This document shows, piece by piece, positions 26,088 through 34,843 of a stretch of DNA of 64,000 nt (within the stretch, counting starts at the first letter, position 1; every line of letters starts with the position of its first letter). Below the pieces are notes generated by a model. That model ran no database searches. It was given only the letters and a program-made list of their open reading frames with translations, and had not been told where the DNA came from. The position numbers were made by a program, and so were the translations under genes. The stretch is from Opitutaceae bacterium. Lineage in GTDB: Bacteria > Verrucomicrobiota > Verrucomicrobiia > Opitutales > Opitutaceae. Where the stretch lies: NCBI GenBank assembly GCA_027485815.1, contig JAIXQE010000220.1, forward strand, positions 1 to 64,000, written 5' to 3'.

Positions 26088-29000
26088 TCAGAAGCGCTTG
26101 GAGACCTGGCCGTAGAAAGCGCGACCGCGGGGGTTGGTGCCGGCCCCGCGCTGGTAACCCGTGTCCGAGTCCGCGAGGGGCGGATCCGTGTCGCGGACGT
26201 TGTTCACCCCAAGGCGGGCGGAGAGGTTGGACCAGAGCGAGCCGCGGCGGGACGGGAACGCGTAGTTCACGTAGGCGTTGTGAAGGACGTGGCTCGAGAC
26301 GAGGTAGCGGTAGCGCCGCACCCCGCCGGAATCGACGTAGGAGGAAATGTAGTCCGGCCGGCCCAGCGCGGCGTAGACCGCCTCGGTGGTGGCGGTGCCG
26401 GTGTCGACGTAGGGACCGTAGTAACTGGTGAACCAGCCGGCGCTCCAGCCCTCGTGGCGCCAGGAGAGGCCGATATTGCCGCGGAAGCGGGTGCGTCCGT
26501 CGCGGTTGATGTTGCCGATCTTCGGGGCGCCCGGATCCGCCTGCGTGTCGAATTGAAGGAGGTAGGAGGCGTCCCCGCGCACCGTGCCTTGGCCGAGGCG
26601 GGTGCGGGGCAGGCGGTATTCGAACCCGAAGTCGAGGCCCTCGGCCTCGCGGCCGGCCAGGTTGACGTAGTCCGTGACCACGGAACGGATCCCGCCGACG
26701 GGCGCGCGGCGTTCCTGCGGCGGGCGCGTGGCGTTGAAGGCCGCGAAGGCCTCGATGTCCGCGGGGGTGACCGGGTCGCGCACGACCTTCGGGTTGCCGA
26801 CGTACCCCGCGGTGCCGCTACCGAGGTCGATGCGCTCGATCGGCGTGCCGGCGGCGAGGGCCCGGCGGACGGCGCCGTCCAGGAGCTCCTCGTCCTGGAG
26901 CAGTTGCGTGGTGCCGCTGACCGCCGAGATGACGTCCCGCTGGTGGATCCGCCAGTAGTCGACGGTGATCGTGAGGGCCTTGAGGAAGGGCGGCGTGAAG
27001 CCGGTGCCGAGCGTGAGGGAGCGGGCGGTCTCGGGCTGGAGGTTGGCGTTGCCCTGGCGGAAGACCACTGGCACCGCGTTGGAGTCGCGATTGAGGCCCG
27101 TGACCTCGGCGCGGTAAACGTCGTTGAAGGTCGAGCCGGAGCGCTGGAGCGGGGTGACGTTGGACTGGACGAGGTTCGGGGCGCGGAACGAGGCGGCGCT
27201 GGTGGAGCGGACGAGGAGCCACTCGTTCGGCCGGTAGTTGAGGCCGACCTTGGGCTTCACGGTGTCACCGAAGTCGGAAAAGCGTTCGGCGCGGCCGGCG
27301 AGGGAGACCTCGAGGGAGCGGGCGAAGCGGCTGCGGTTCGCCTTGCCGACGACGGGGAACAGGGCCTCGGCGAAGACCGAGGCGTTGGTGCGGGACTTGT
27401 AGAGGTTCGGGTTGGGGCTGAGCGCGATGAAGTCGTTCTCGTTGGGTCCGAAGAAGAGGTTGTTGGGGTCGGAGGCGTTGCCGTTGAACGGCGCGTCGGC
27501 GGGGTTGAAGGCGGCGTAGGGCGGGCGCCAGTCCTTGTAGTCCTCCCAGCGGAACTCGGCACCGAGGGCGAGGCCGACCGCGCCGCCCCAGAAGCGGTCG
27601 AGCACGCGGCCGTTGAGCTTCAGGTCCCAGCTCGCGAGCTGGGTGCGCCCCTCGCGGACAAAGTCATCGTAGAGCGAGGCGGTGAGCGCCTCGGGGTTGC
27701 GGTAGGCGCGGTCGACGACGAGCAGGTAGGGGTTCGTCGTGCTGGCCTGGGGCACGAGGCGGAAGGTATAATTGAAGGGGTTGAACGCCTTGGCCGGATC
27801 GGAGGTGGTGAGGGCGGCCCGGAGGCGGCTTTCGCGCACCGCGAAGTTCTCAACGTCGCGGGTGAAGTTGCGCCCGTACATCACGCCCGACTCCCATTCC
27901 CAGCCGGCGGCGAACTTACCCCGCAGGCCGCCGACGAGCCGGATCGCGGTCGAATTCACGGTGATGCGGCGGGGCTGGAAGTCGCGCGGGATCACGCCGA
28001 CCCCGCCGAGGAACTGGAGCGCGGCGGGGGCGCCGGCGAGCCGCGGGGTGCCATCGGCATTGGGGCGGCCGAGCGGATCGTAGAACCGGCTGCCGAAGGG
28101 ATTGAACGGATGGTCGGCGCCGACGTAGATGTTATGGTCCGTGCTCGAATCGAAGGCGGACGGCAGGCGGCCGGTGATGGACTTCGCCCGGTAGGTGAGG
28201 ACCTCACCGAAGGCCTCCAGGTCGCGACCCAGCCGGTGGCGCAGCACGGCGGTCAGGTTGAAGCGATCCGTGCGCGGGAGGATCGGTTTGAAGTCGTTGG
28301 GGTTCTGGTACCAGTTGACCGTGAAGTCGTCGATGTTGTGTGAGGGCAGCGTTTGCCGGAAGCCGACGTTCCCGTCGGCGAGCGGGATGAGGTAGAACGT
28401 GCCGTTGGTCGCAAGCGTGGCGCTGGTGGAGCCGGAGGTCGTGATGATACCGCGGTTACCCTCCGGCCGCGCGCCGATGAAGCTGAAGTTGGGACCCCAG
28501 GTGCCACGGACGAAGCCGCCGTAGTAGCTCGAATCGGTGCTCAGGCGGTTGTCGAAATCGTTGTCGCGGACCACGGTGCCGGCGGCGTCGAGGAGCGGCA
28601 GGCCGTCCCACGGCGGCGGGACGTTGCGGACCACGCGGACGTCCTGGTTGCGGGAGAACTTGCGCTGGTTGAGCCAGAGGAAATCCCGGTGGTAGTAGTC
28701 GAGCGTCACCAGCAGGTTGCTCCGGCCGCGGTTGAAATTCCGGCCCTCCGTGATCTCGAGATTCCAGTCGTTGCCGCCGCCGCGCTGGGTGACGCTGGCG
28801 CGGGCGCGCACCGAGAGGCCGTCGAAGCGGGTGCGGGTGATCGAGTTGACCACGCCGGCCGCGGCGTCGGTGCCGTAGATCGCGGAGGCACCGTCGCGGA
28901 GGACCTCCACGCGCGAAATGGCGGCCATCGGGAGGTTGTTGACGTTGGTGGAGAGCGAGGGGACGGAGCTCTCGGCCATGCTGATCGGGTGCGGCGGCAG

Positions 29001-29372
29001 GCGGCGGCCGTTGAGCAGCACGAGCGTATTGCCCGAACCGAGCCCGCGCAGGTTGATCGTGGAATTGTCGCCGCGGGCGTCCGCCCCGAGGGTGTTGCCC
29101 TCGTCGAGCGTGATGGGGCCGCCGATCGAGAACGTGTCGAAGAGCTCGGCCGCGGTGGGCACGCCCCGCAGGTCGAGGTCCTCGAGGTTCATCACCGTGA
29201 CGGGGAGGATCTTCTCCTCGTCCAGCCGGCGGATGTTGGTGCCGGTGACGGTGAACGCCTCGAGTTGCACGGCCTCGGCGGCGGGCGGAGCCGGCGGGCG
29301 GGGGGCCGGGGCGGGTTGGCCCGGGAGCAAGGCCGGCAGGAACAGCAGCGGGAGGAGACGGGAAGAGCGCAT
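26088..29372 (-). CDS. TonB-dependent outer-membrane receptor
   Basis: 1094 aa; signal peptide (MRSSRLLPLLFLPALLPG) then a Pro-rich linker and a TonB-box-like AFTVTGTNIRR (about 40-52). Unlike the other receptors here it lacks the carboxypeptidase-like domain. The plug (about 50-180) has INLRGLGSGNTLVLLNGRR and ISRVEVLRDGASAIYGTDA, the classic segments; the barrel ends FYGQVSKRF with terminal Phe. It heads the leftward arm of the divergon, so its ligand should be what the sulfatases, phosphoesterase and GH84 route process. The 125 bases before it are shared with the rightward operon. Confidence 0.92.
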   Translation of the reverse strand: MRSSRLLPLLFLPALLPGQPAPAPRPPAPPAAEAVQLEAFTVTGTNIRRLDEEKILPVTVMNLEDLDLRGVPTAAELFDTFSIGGPITLDEGNTLGADARGDNSTINLRGLGSGNTLVLLNGRRLPPHPISMAESSVPSLSTNVNNLPMAAISRVEVLRDGASAIYGTDAAAGVVNSITRTRFDGLSVRARASVTQRGGGNDWNLEITEGRNFNRGRSNLLVTLDYYHRDFLWLNQRKFSRNQDVRVVRNVPPPWDGLPLLDAAGTVVRDNDFDNRLSTDSSYYGGFVRGTWGPNFSFIGARPEGNRGIITTSGSTSATLATNGTFYLIPLADGNVGFRQTLPSHNIDDFTVNWYQNPNDFKPILPRTDRFNLTAVLRHRLGRDLEAFGEVLTYRAKSITGRLPSAFDSSTDHNIYVGADHPFNPFGSRFYDPLGRPNADGTPRLAGAPAALQFLGGVGVIPRDFQPRRITVNSTAIRLVGGLRGKFAAGWEWESGVMYGRNFTRDVENFAVRESRLRAALTTSDPAKAFNPFNYTFRLVPQASTTNPYLLVVDRAYRNPEALTASLYDDFVREGRTQLASWDLKLNGRVLDRFWGGAVGLALGAEFRWEDYKDWRPPYAAFNPADAPFNGNASDPNNLFFGPNENDFIALSPNPNLYKSRTNASVFAEALFPVVGKANRSRFARSLEVSLAGRAERFSDFGDTVKPKVGLNYRPNEWLLVRSTSAASFRAPNLVQSNVTPLQRSGSTFNDVYRAEVTGLNRDSNAVPVVFRQGNANLQPETARSLTLGTGFTPPFLKALTITVDYWRIHQRDVISAVSGTTQLLQDEELLDGAVRRALAAGTPIERIDLGSGTAGYVGNPKVVRDPVTPADIEAFAAFNATRPPQERRAPVGGIRSVVTDYVNLAGREAEGLDFGFEYRLPRTRLGQGTVRGDASYLLQFDTQADPGAPKIGNINRDGRTRFRGNIGLSWRHEGWSAGWFTSYYGPYVDTGTATTEAVYAALGRPDYISSYVDSGGVRRYRYLVSSHVLHNAYVNYAFPSRRGSLWSNLSARLGVNNVRDTDPPLADSDTGYQRGAGTNPRGRAFYGQVSKRF

Positions 29373-29417
29373 CGGTGTCTGGTGCTGCCGTTACAGGGCC
29401 TGGGAAGGGGCGCGGGC

Positions 29418-29451
29418 GCAAGCCCGCCCGGCCCTAGCTTCGCGGGCTTGC
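29418..29451. promoter_or_regulatory. Operator-like inverted repeat in the divergent promoter region
   Basis: Perfect 9-bp inverted repeat GCAAGCCCG (29418-29426) and CGGGCTTGC (29443-29451) with a 16-base spacer. It lies roughly in the middle of the 125-base gap between the divergently transcribed TonB receptor and the nine-gene operon, where a shared repressor or activator would bind. No regulator gene lies next to it. Confidence 0.45.
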
Positions 29452-29497
29452 CAGTCGCGCGCCACCGGTGCCTGCTCGCGGGGTCGGCCGTACCCCC

Positions 29498-31624
29498 ATG
29501 CGCCCCTCCCCCGCCCGCCTGCTCCGCCGCTGCCTGCCCTGCTTGATGACCCTCACCGCATGGGCGCAACCCATCCCGCAGGAGTTCCGGCAGGAGGTGG
29601 CCCTGCACCACGCGGGGGAGCCAGGCCGGCCCGCGGGCGCCGTCACGGCCCTCGCACTGGGGCCGGCGGGCGAACCGCGGGCGCGGGTCGGGGACGCATG
29701 GTTCGCGCGCGAGGGCGGCAAGTGGACGATGCTGGCCGCGCCTCCGGTCCGGCCGGAGCCGCCGGATCGCCCGCCGCCCGGGGAGCCGCGGCAAATTGCG
29801 CGGGGGCCGGACGGCACCTGGTGGGCGGGGACGGGCGCGGGATTGTGGCGCCGGACGCCGGAGGGCTGGCGGGAAGAGGTGGTGCTGGACGGCGCGGGGC
29901 GGCGCTGGGCCGTCGGCGAGGTGCGGGCGGTGGCGGTCGACTCCGCCGGCCAACCCTGGTTCGCGGTGTCCGCCGGCGTGGGGGTCCGGACCGCGGGCGG
30001 CTGGCGGTTCTTCGAGGGCAAGGACGGCCTGCCGTGGAACGGTTTCACCTGCGCGGCGGCGGGGCCCGGCGGCGAGGTCTGGTTCGGCACGGACCGCGGG
30101 GCGATCCGCTGGGACGGCCGGGAATTCCACTACCGCCAGGGACCGCGCTGGCTGCCGGATGACCGCATCGGGGCGATCGCGGTGGGCCCGGACGGCACCG
30201 CGTGGTTCGCGACCGCAGCGGGCGTGGGCGGCATCGCGCGCCGACCGATGACCCTCGCGGCGAAGGCGGAGTTTTACGAGGAGGAGATTGACCGTCACAT
30301 CCGGCGCACCCCGTTCGGCTTCGTGGCGGAGGCTCCCCTGCGGGTCCCGGGCGACCGCGCGAGCGCAGGCCGCCACGACTCGGACAACGACGGCCTGTGG
30401 ACCGCAATGTACGGCGCGGGGCAATGCTTCGCCTACGCCGCCACCGGCGATCCGCGCGCCAAGGCGCGGGCGGACGCCGTGTTCGCGGCCCTGCGCTTCC
30501 TCCAGACCGTGACCCAGGGCGGACCGGTCGCGCCGCCCCCCGGGTTTGTCGCCCGCACGATCCTGCCAGGGGACGGCCCGGACCCCAACGCCGGCCAGGC
30601 GGAGCGCGACCGCGCCATGCAGGGGCGGGACGCGTTGTGGAAGCGTCTGGAGCCGCGCTGGCCGCGCAGCGTGGACGGCCGCTGGTACTGGAAGGCGGAC
30701 ACCAGCAGCGACGAACTGGACGGCCATTACTTCTTCTATCCGCTCTACCACGACCTGGTGGCGCGGACCCCGGAGGAAAAGGCGGCCGTGCGGGAGGTGA
30801 TCCGCGCGCTCACCGACCACCTGCTGGCGCATGGCTTCACCCTGCGGGACCACGACGGGCGCCCCACGCGCTGGGGCATGTACGCCCCGGAGCACCTGAA
30901 CGCCGACCCGCAGTGGGTCGTCGAGCGGGGCCTGAACTCGCTGAGCCTGCTCGCCTACCTCAGCGCGGCGGCGCACGTCACGGGTGAAGGCCGCTACACC
31001 GCGGCGGCGGCGGAGCTGATCACGCGGCACGGCTACGCCCAGAACCTGTTCCACCCGAAGTTCCAGACCGGCCCGGGCTCGGGCAACCAGTCCGACGACG
31101 AGATGGCGTTCATGTGCTTCTACACCCTGCTCCGGACCTCCCGCGACGAGGCCCTGCAGGAGCGCGCGCTGACCGCCTGGCACGTCTACTGGGGCCTGGA
31201 GGCGGCGGAGCGAAATCCCTTCTTCGCCTTCGCCTACGCGGCGCACGCCGAGGGGCGGACCCTGCGCAACCTCTGGGGCGAGTTCCCGATCTCGCCCGCC
31301 GCGGGCTGGCGGGAGGACGCCGCCGCGACCCTGCGGGGCTTCCCCCTCGACCGCCTCAACTGGCCGCTGCGCAACGCCCATCGCCTCGACGTGGTGCCGC
31401 TGCCCGCGGTGCAGGCGCGCGACCCGCACGAGCCGGGCAACGAAGGGCGAGGTCACGGGCGGGACGGACGCGTGCTGCCGGTGGAGAACCGGCATTTCAA
31501 CCATTGGAACACGGATCCCTGGCAACTCGACTACGCCGGCCGCGGGGACGTGCTGGGCGCCGGAACGGTCTTCCTGCTGCCGTACTACCTCGGACTGCAC
31601 CACGGATACGTGGCGAAGCCGTGA
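29498..31624 (+). CDS. Exported beta-propeller plus alpha/alpha-toroid-like protein of unknown activity
   Basis: 708 aa from the ATG at 29498; a GTG ten codons upstream is possible but the signal peptide (MRPSPARLLRRCLPCLMTLTAWA) starts here. The N-terminal third (about 35-255) has repeated propeller blades of the two-component-regulator type (GPDGTWWAGTGAGLWRR, GPGGEVWFGTDRGAIRWDG). From about 260 on the sequence is helical with Trp- and His-rich loops (HDSDNDGLWTAMYGAG, SSDELDGHYFFYPLYHDL, NRHFNHWNTDPWQLDY), like an alpha/alpha-toroid glycan-active or lyase-like domain. First gene of the overlapping nine-gene operon. Its enzymatic nature is an inference. Confidence 0.7.
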   Translation: MRPSPARLLRRCLPCLMTLTAWAQPIPQEFRQEVALHHAGEPGRPAGAVTALALGPAGEPRARVGDAWFAREGGKWTMLAAPPVRPEPPDRPPPGEPRQIARGPDGTWWAGTGAGLWRRTPEGWREEVVLDGAGRRWAVGEVRAVAVDSAGQPWFAVSAGVGVRTAGGWRFFEGKDGLPWNGFTCAAAGPGGEVWFGTDRGAIRWDGREFHYRQGPRWLPDDRIGAIAVGPDGTAWFATAAGVGGIARRPMTLAAKAEFYEEEIDRHIRRTPFGFVAEAPLRVPGDRASAGRHDSDNDGLWTAMYGAGQCFAYAATGDPRAKARADAVFAALRFLQTVTQGGPVAPPPGFVARTILPGDGPDPNAGQAERDRAMQGRDALWKRLEPRWPRSVDGRWYWKADTSSDELDGHYFFYPLYHDLVARTPEEKAAVREVIRALTDHLLAHGFTLRDHDGRPTRWGMYAPEHLNADPQWVVERGLNSLSLLAYLSAAAHVTGEGRYTAAAAELITRHGYAQNLFHPKFQTGPGSGNQSDDEMAFMCFYTLLRTSRDEALQERALTAWHVYWGLEAAERNPFFAFAYAAHAEGRTLRNLWGEFPISPAAGWREDAAATLRGFPLDRLNWPLRNAHRLDVVPLPAVQARDPHEPGNEGRGHGRDGRVLPVENRHFNHWNTDPWQLDYAGRGDVLGAGTVFLLPYYLGLHHGYVAKP

Positions 31625-32871
31625 GCGCTACCCTGCCCCCCTCCGGCGCACGCTGGTTGCGCGGCCTCCAGGCCGTCGGGGAAAACCCGGCCCTCGCGGC
31701 GATCCGCGCGGGGATGGTGGCGCTCGTCCCGCTGACCATCCTGGGCGGCCTCTTCCTCGTGTTGACGCACCTGCCCCTGCCCGGCGGGGCGGCCCTGCCG
31801 GAGGCGTGGAAGCCGGTGCTGGAGATCCCCGTCACGGCCACGTTCGGGCTCCTGGCCGTGTTCGCCTGCTTCGCCATCGCCCACGATTTCGCGGGCCGGC
31901 TGGGACTCGATGCCGCGGGCTCGGCGCTGCTCGCCACGCCCTGTTTCCTGCTCCTCCAGGTGAAGCCGGGGGCGCCGGGCCTCGACCCGGCCGCGCTCGG
32001 CTCCGGGGGACTCTTCACGGCCATCGTCGTGGCGCTGGTCGCGGTGCGGGTGAAGGCATGGTTCGTCGCGCGCGGGCTCGTGATCCGGCTCCCAGGCGAG
32101 GTGCCGGCGGTCGTGGCGGAGTCCTTCCTCTCCCTCGTTCCGCTGCTGGCGCTCGCGTCCGGGTTCTGGGCGCTGCGCTTCCTGCTCGGCCTAGACCTCA
32201 ACGCGGCCGTGCAGGCCGCCTTTGCGCCGCTGGTCTTCGCGCTGGACACGCTGCCCGGCATCCTCGTCTACGCGCTGCTCGTGACGCTGCTCTGGTCCCT
32301 GGGGGTGAACGGCGACAACACCCTCGACGCGGTGGTCGCCCCCGTGTTCCTGCAATTCCTCGCGGCGAACGTGACCGCGCTGGCCGAGGGGCGACCGCCG
32401 CCGCACATCACCGCCAACGGCTTCTTCTCGACCTTCGTGAACGTCGGCGGCACCGGGGCCACGCTCGGGTTGGCGCTGGTGCTCTGGCGTTCGAGCGACC
32501 CCGGCCTGCGCCAGGTCGCCCGCGTCTCGCTGCCCACGCAGGTTTTCCAGATCAACGAGCCCATTTTCTTCGGGGTGCCGATCGTGCTCAACCCGCTGCT
32601 GATGGTCCCGTACATCCTGAACGCGCTGCTGCTCACGGCCGGCACCTATGGCCTGCTGGCCGCGGGCCTGATCGCCCGCCCCGTGCTGAACATCCCGTGG
32701 ACGACCCCGCCCGTGATCGGCCATTATCTCGTGACGGGGGGCGACTGGCGAGCCGCGGTCTGGGGCGTGATCTCCCTCGCGCTGGCGACGCTCGTGTACC
32801 TGCCGTTCGCCCGCGCACTGGAGCGGAGCCGCCGCGCGGCCGCGGCCCGGCCTGAGGAGTCTGAACGATGA
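31621..32871 (+). CDS. PTS EIIC-type sugar permease (cellobiose/diacetylchitobiose-like), apparently orphan
   Basis: 416 aa from a GTG at 31621 that overlaps the previous stop by 4 bases. About ten hydrophobic helices. Recognisable EIIC landmarks: SLGVNGDNTLDAVVAPVF (about 230-247, the H-G-x-N-like sugar site shows GVNGDN), QINEPIFFGVPIVLNPLLM (about 305-323) and the PWTTPPVIGHYLVTGGDW end. No EIIA, EIIB, EI or HPr gene is in the window, so phosphorylation-coupled transport is uncertain; it may work as a facilitator or use distant partners. It lies directly before GH84, pointing to N-acetylhexosamine saccharides. Confidence 0.87.
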   Translation: MSATLPPSGARWLRGLQAVGENPALAAIRAGMVALVPLTILGGLFLVLTHLPLPGGAALPEAWKPVLEIPVTATFGLLAVFACFAIAHDFAGRLGLDAAGSALLATPCFLLLQVKPGAPGLDPAALGSGGLFTAIVVALVAVRVKAWFVARGLVIRLPGEVPAVVAESFLSLVPLLALASGFWALRFLLGLDLNAAVQAAFAPLVFALDTLPGILVYALLVTLLWSLGVNGDNTLDAVVAPVFLQFLAANVTALAEGRPPPHITANGFFSTFVNVGGTGATLGLALVLWRSSDPGLRQVARVSLPTQVFQINEPIFFGVPIVLNPLLMVPYILNALLLTAGTYGLLAAGLIARPVLNIPWTTPPVIGHYLVTGGDWRAAVWGVISLALATLVYLPFARALERSRRAAAARPEESER

Positions 32872-34220
32872 GCCGCGCGCCGTTCCTCGCGGGAGTGGTG
32901 GAGGGTTTCTACGGCCGGCCGTGGACGCCCGCGCAGCGCCACGCCCTGGTGCGGCGGCTCGGCGCCCTCGGCCTCAACACCTACCTCTATGCGCCGAAGG
33001 ACGACCTGCGCCACCGTGCCCGTTGGCGCGAGCCGTACCCGGCGGGGGAGGCCACCGAGTTGCGAGACCTGATCGCCGCGTGCAGCGCGGCGGGCGTGGA
33101 ATTCGTGTACGCGCTCGCGCCGGGACTGGACCCGGACTTCGCGCAACCGGCCGGGCTCGCCGCGTTGGCGGCGAAGGCAGAGCAACTCGCCGCGTTGGGC
33201 GCGCGGCACTTCGCGGTCCTGTTCGACGACATCATCGCCGCGCCCGCCTCCGGCCATCTCGGGGCGACCGAGCACGATGCGGCGCCTCAGGTCGTCTTCG
33301 CCCACCAGCTGCGGGAGCGACTGCGCCGGCGGGACCCCGACGCGCGGCTCCTGTTCTGCCCCACCCCCTACTGCGGACGGATGGCGGGCGACCCGGCCGC
33401 TTCGCGCTACCTGCAGCACCTGGGCGCGCACCTCGATCCGGCGGTGGACATTCTCTGGACCGGGCCGGAGATCATCTCGGAAACGATCACCCCGGCGGAC
33501 CTGCGGGAGCTCACGCGCGTCCTGCGGCGCCCCCCGCTGATCTGGGACAATCTCTTCGCCAATGACTACGACCTGCGACGCCTTTACCTCGGGCCCTACG
33601 CAGGGCGGCCGGCGGAGCTGCGTGGAGCCGTCACCGGGGTCCTGCTGAATCCGAACTGCGAGTTCGCCGCCCACCGCCTCGCGCTGGAGACCTTCGCGGA
33701 GTGGGTCGCCCGGGACGATTACGAGCCGGGACGCGCCCACGCCGCGGCGCGCGAGCGGTGGCGCGCGGACTGGCGGTGCCTCGACGCCGTCGGGGGCGCC
33801 GCGCCACTGCCGGCCGACCTGTTCGCGTTGCTCTGCGACTGCCTGCACCTGCCCTTCGCCCACGGCCCGCTCGCCGAAGCCTGGCACGCCGACGTCACGG
33901 CGGCGTTGCAGGGGGACGAGACCGCCGCGACCCGCGCCCGGGCGGGCTGCGCCCGGGTCGCGACGCTCTTCGAGCACCTGACGCGCCTCGAGGACCGCGA
34001 GTTGCTCCACACCGTGTATCGCCTCGCGTGGGAACTGAAGGAGGAGGCGGGTCTGATCGCGGGTTATCTGGACTGGCGGGAGCGGGGACCGGCCGTCGGC
34101 GCCGCGTTCTCCTCCGCGGAGCATCGTCCGCGCACCTACCGCGGCGGCCTCGTGGCGGATCTGCAGCGCCTGCTGCCGATGACGCCGGACGGCCGCTTCA
34201 CCCCGGCCCCACCGTCATGA
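32868..34220 (+). CDS. GH84 beta-N-acetylglucosaminidase (O-GlcNAcase-like)
   Basis: 450 aa, starting in a 4-base overlap. Seen: the GH84 opening LAGVVEGFYGRPWTPAQR (residues 7-24), LNTYLYAPKDD (36-46), and the catalytic Asp pair FAVLFDDI (Asp120, Asp121) that in the family assists and anchors the substrate acetamido group in the oxazoline mechanism. Also FCPTPYCG and LWTGPEIISETITP, and IWDNLFANDYD. No signal peptide, so it should act in the cytosol, as does animal O-GlcNAcase, unlike many secreted bacterial GH84 enzymes. The next gene encodes a GNAT resembling the animal enzyme's second domain. Substrate: GlcNAc conjugates brought in by the operon's transporters, or protein O-GlcNAc. Confidence 0.93.
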   Translation: MSRAPFLAGVVEGFYGRPWTPAQRHALVRRLGALGLNTYLYAPKDDLRHRARWREPYPAGEATELRDLIAACSAAGVEFVYALAPGLDPDFAQPAGLAALAAKAEQLAALGARHFAVLFDDIIAAPASGHLGATEHDAAPQVVFAHQLRERLRRRDPDARLLFCPTPYCGRMAGDPAASRYLQHLGAHLDPAVDILWTGPEIISETITPADLRELTRVLRRPPLIWDNLFANDYDLRRLYLGPYAGRPAELRGAVTGVLLNPNCEFAAHRLALETFAEWVARDDYEPGRAHAAARERWRADWRCLDAVGGAAPLPADLFALLCDCLHLPFAHGPLAEAWHADVTAALQGDETAATRARAGCARVATLFEHLTRLEDRELLHTVYRLAWELKEEAGLIAGYLDWRERGPAVGAAFSSAEHRPRTYRGGLVADLQRLLPMTPDGRFTPAPPS

Positions 34221-34843
34221 TCCCTCGGAAGCTCGATGCCTTCACGCTCCGGCTCGCGTTACCCCGCGATCGGGAGGCCTGCTATGCGGTGTGCCTTGGC
34301 ACGGGGGACAGCGGCCGCGATGCGACGCACCTCCACGCGGATCCGGAGGCACTGGGCCACGTGTACGTGGGAGCTTACCTGGCCTTCGAACCGCAATTGG
34401 CTCTGGTCCTTGAGGACAGCGCCGGCGTCTGCGGCTACGCGCTGGCGGTCGTGGACACGCGCGAATTCCAGCGCCGGTACGTTGAGGAATGGCTGCCGCC
34501 CCTGCGGGCGCTCCGGTCGGCGCCGTCCGGTCCTGCGGAACGATGGAGCCGGGACGAGCAGCTCTGGCACCTCTACCACCATCCGGAGCTGTTCGTGCCG
34601 GAGCCTTACGCGGACTATCCGTCGCACCTCCACCTTGACCTGCTGCCACGCGCGCAGGGGCGCGGCCTCGGACGGGCGATGATGGCGGAGCTGCTCGAGC
34701 GCTTGACCGCAAGGGGCGCGCCCGGCGTGCATCTCGCGATGGCGGCCGACAACCACCGCGCAGCGGCCTTCTACGCCAAACTGGGCTTCCGCGAGCTGGC
34801 CCGGGGCGGCGACGCGATTTACCTCGGCCGGAGGCTGCGATGA
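34217..34843 (+). CDS. GNAT acetyltransferase related to the C-terminal domain of animal O-GlcNAcase
   Basis: 208 aa, start ATG in a 4-base overlap with the GH84 gene. GNAT fold: RPRD-like N-terminus (LPRDREACYAVC), core LVLEDSAGVCGYALAVVD (about 64-81), a long helical insert with WLPPLRALR and HHPELFVPEPYADYPSHL, the acetyl-CoA loop AQGRGLGRAMM (about 146-156, intact Q/RxxGxG/A), then DNHRAAAFYAKLGF. From memory the core block and the insert resemble the pseudo-acetyltransferase domain of human O-GlcNAcase. The acetyl-CoA loop looks functional here. Likely substrate: an amino sugar or a protein. Confidence 0.9.
   Translation: MIPRKLDAFTLRLALPRDREACYAVCLGTGDSGRDATHLHADPEALGHVYVGAYLAFEPQLALVLEDSAGVCGYALAVVDTREFQRRYVEEWLPPLRALRSAPSGPAERWSRDEQLWHLYHHPELFVPEPYADYPSHLHLDLLPRAQGRGLGRAMMAELLERLTARGAPGVHLAMAADNHRAAAFYAKLGFRELARGGDAIYLGRRLR

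Noticed and set aside
26280-28343. Long plus-strand frame opposite the receptor at 26088-29372
   Set aside because: Shadow frame; Gly/Ala/Glu/Val-rich noise without recognisable domains.
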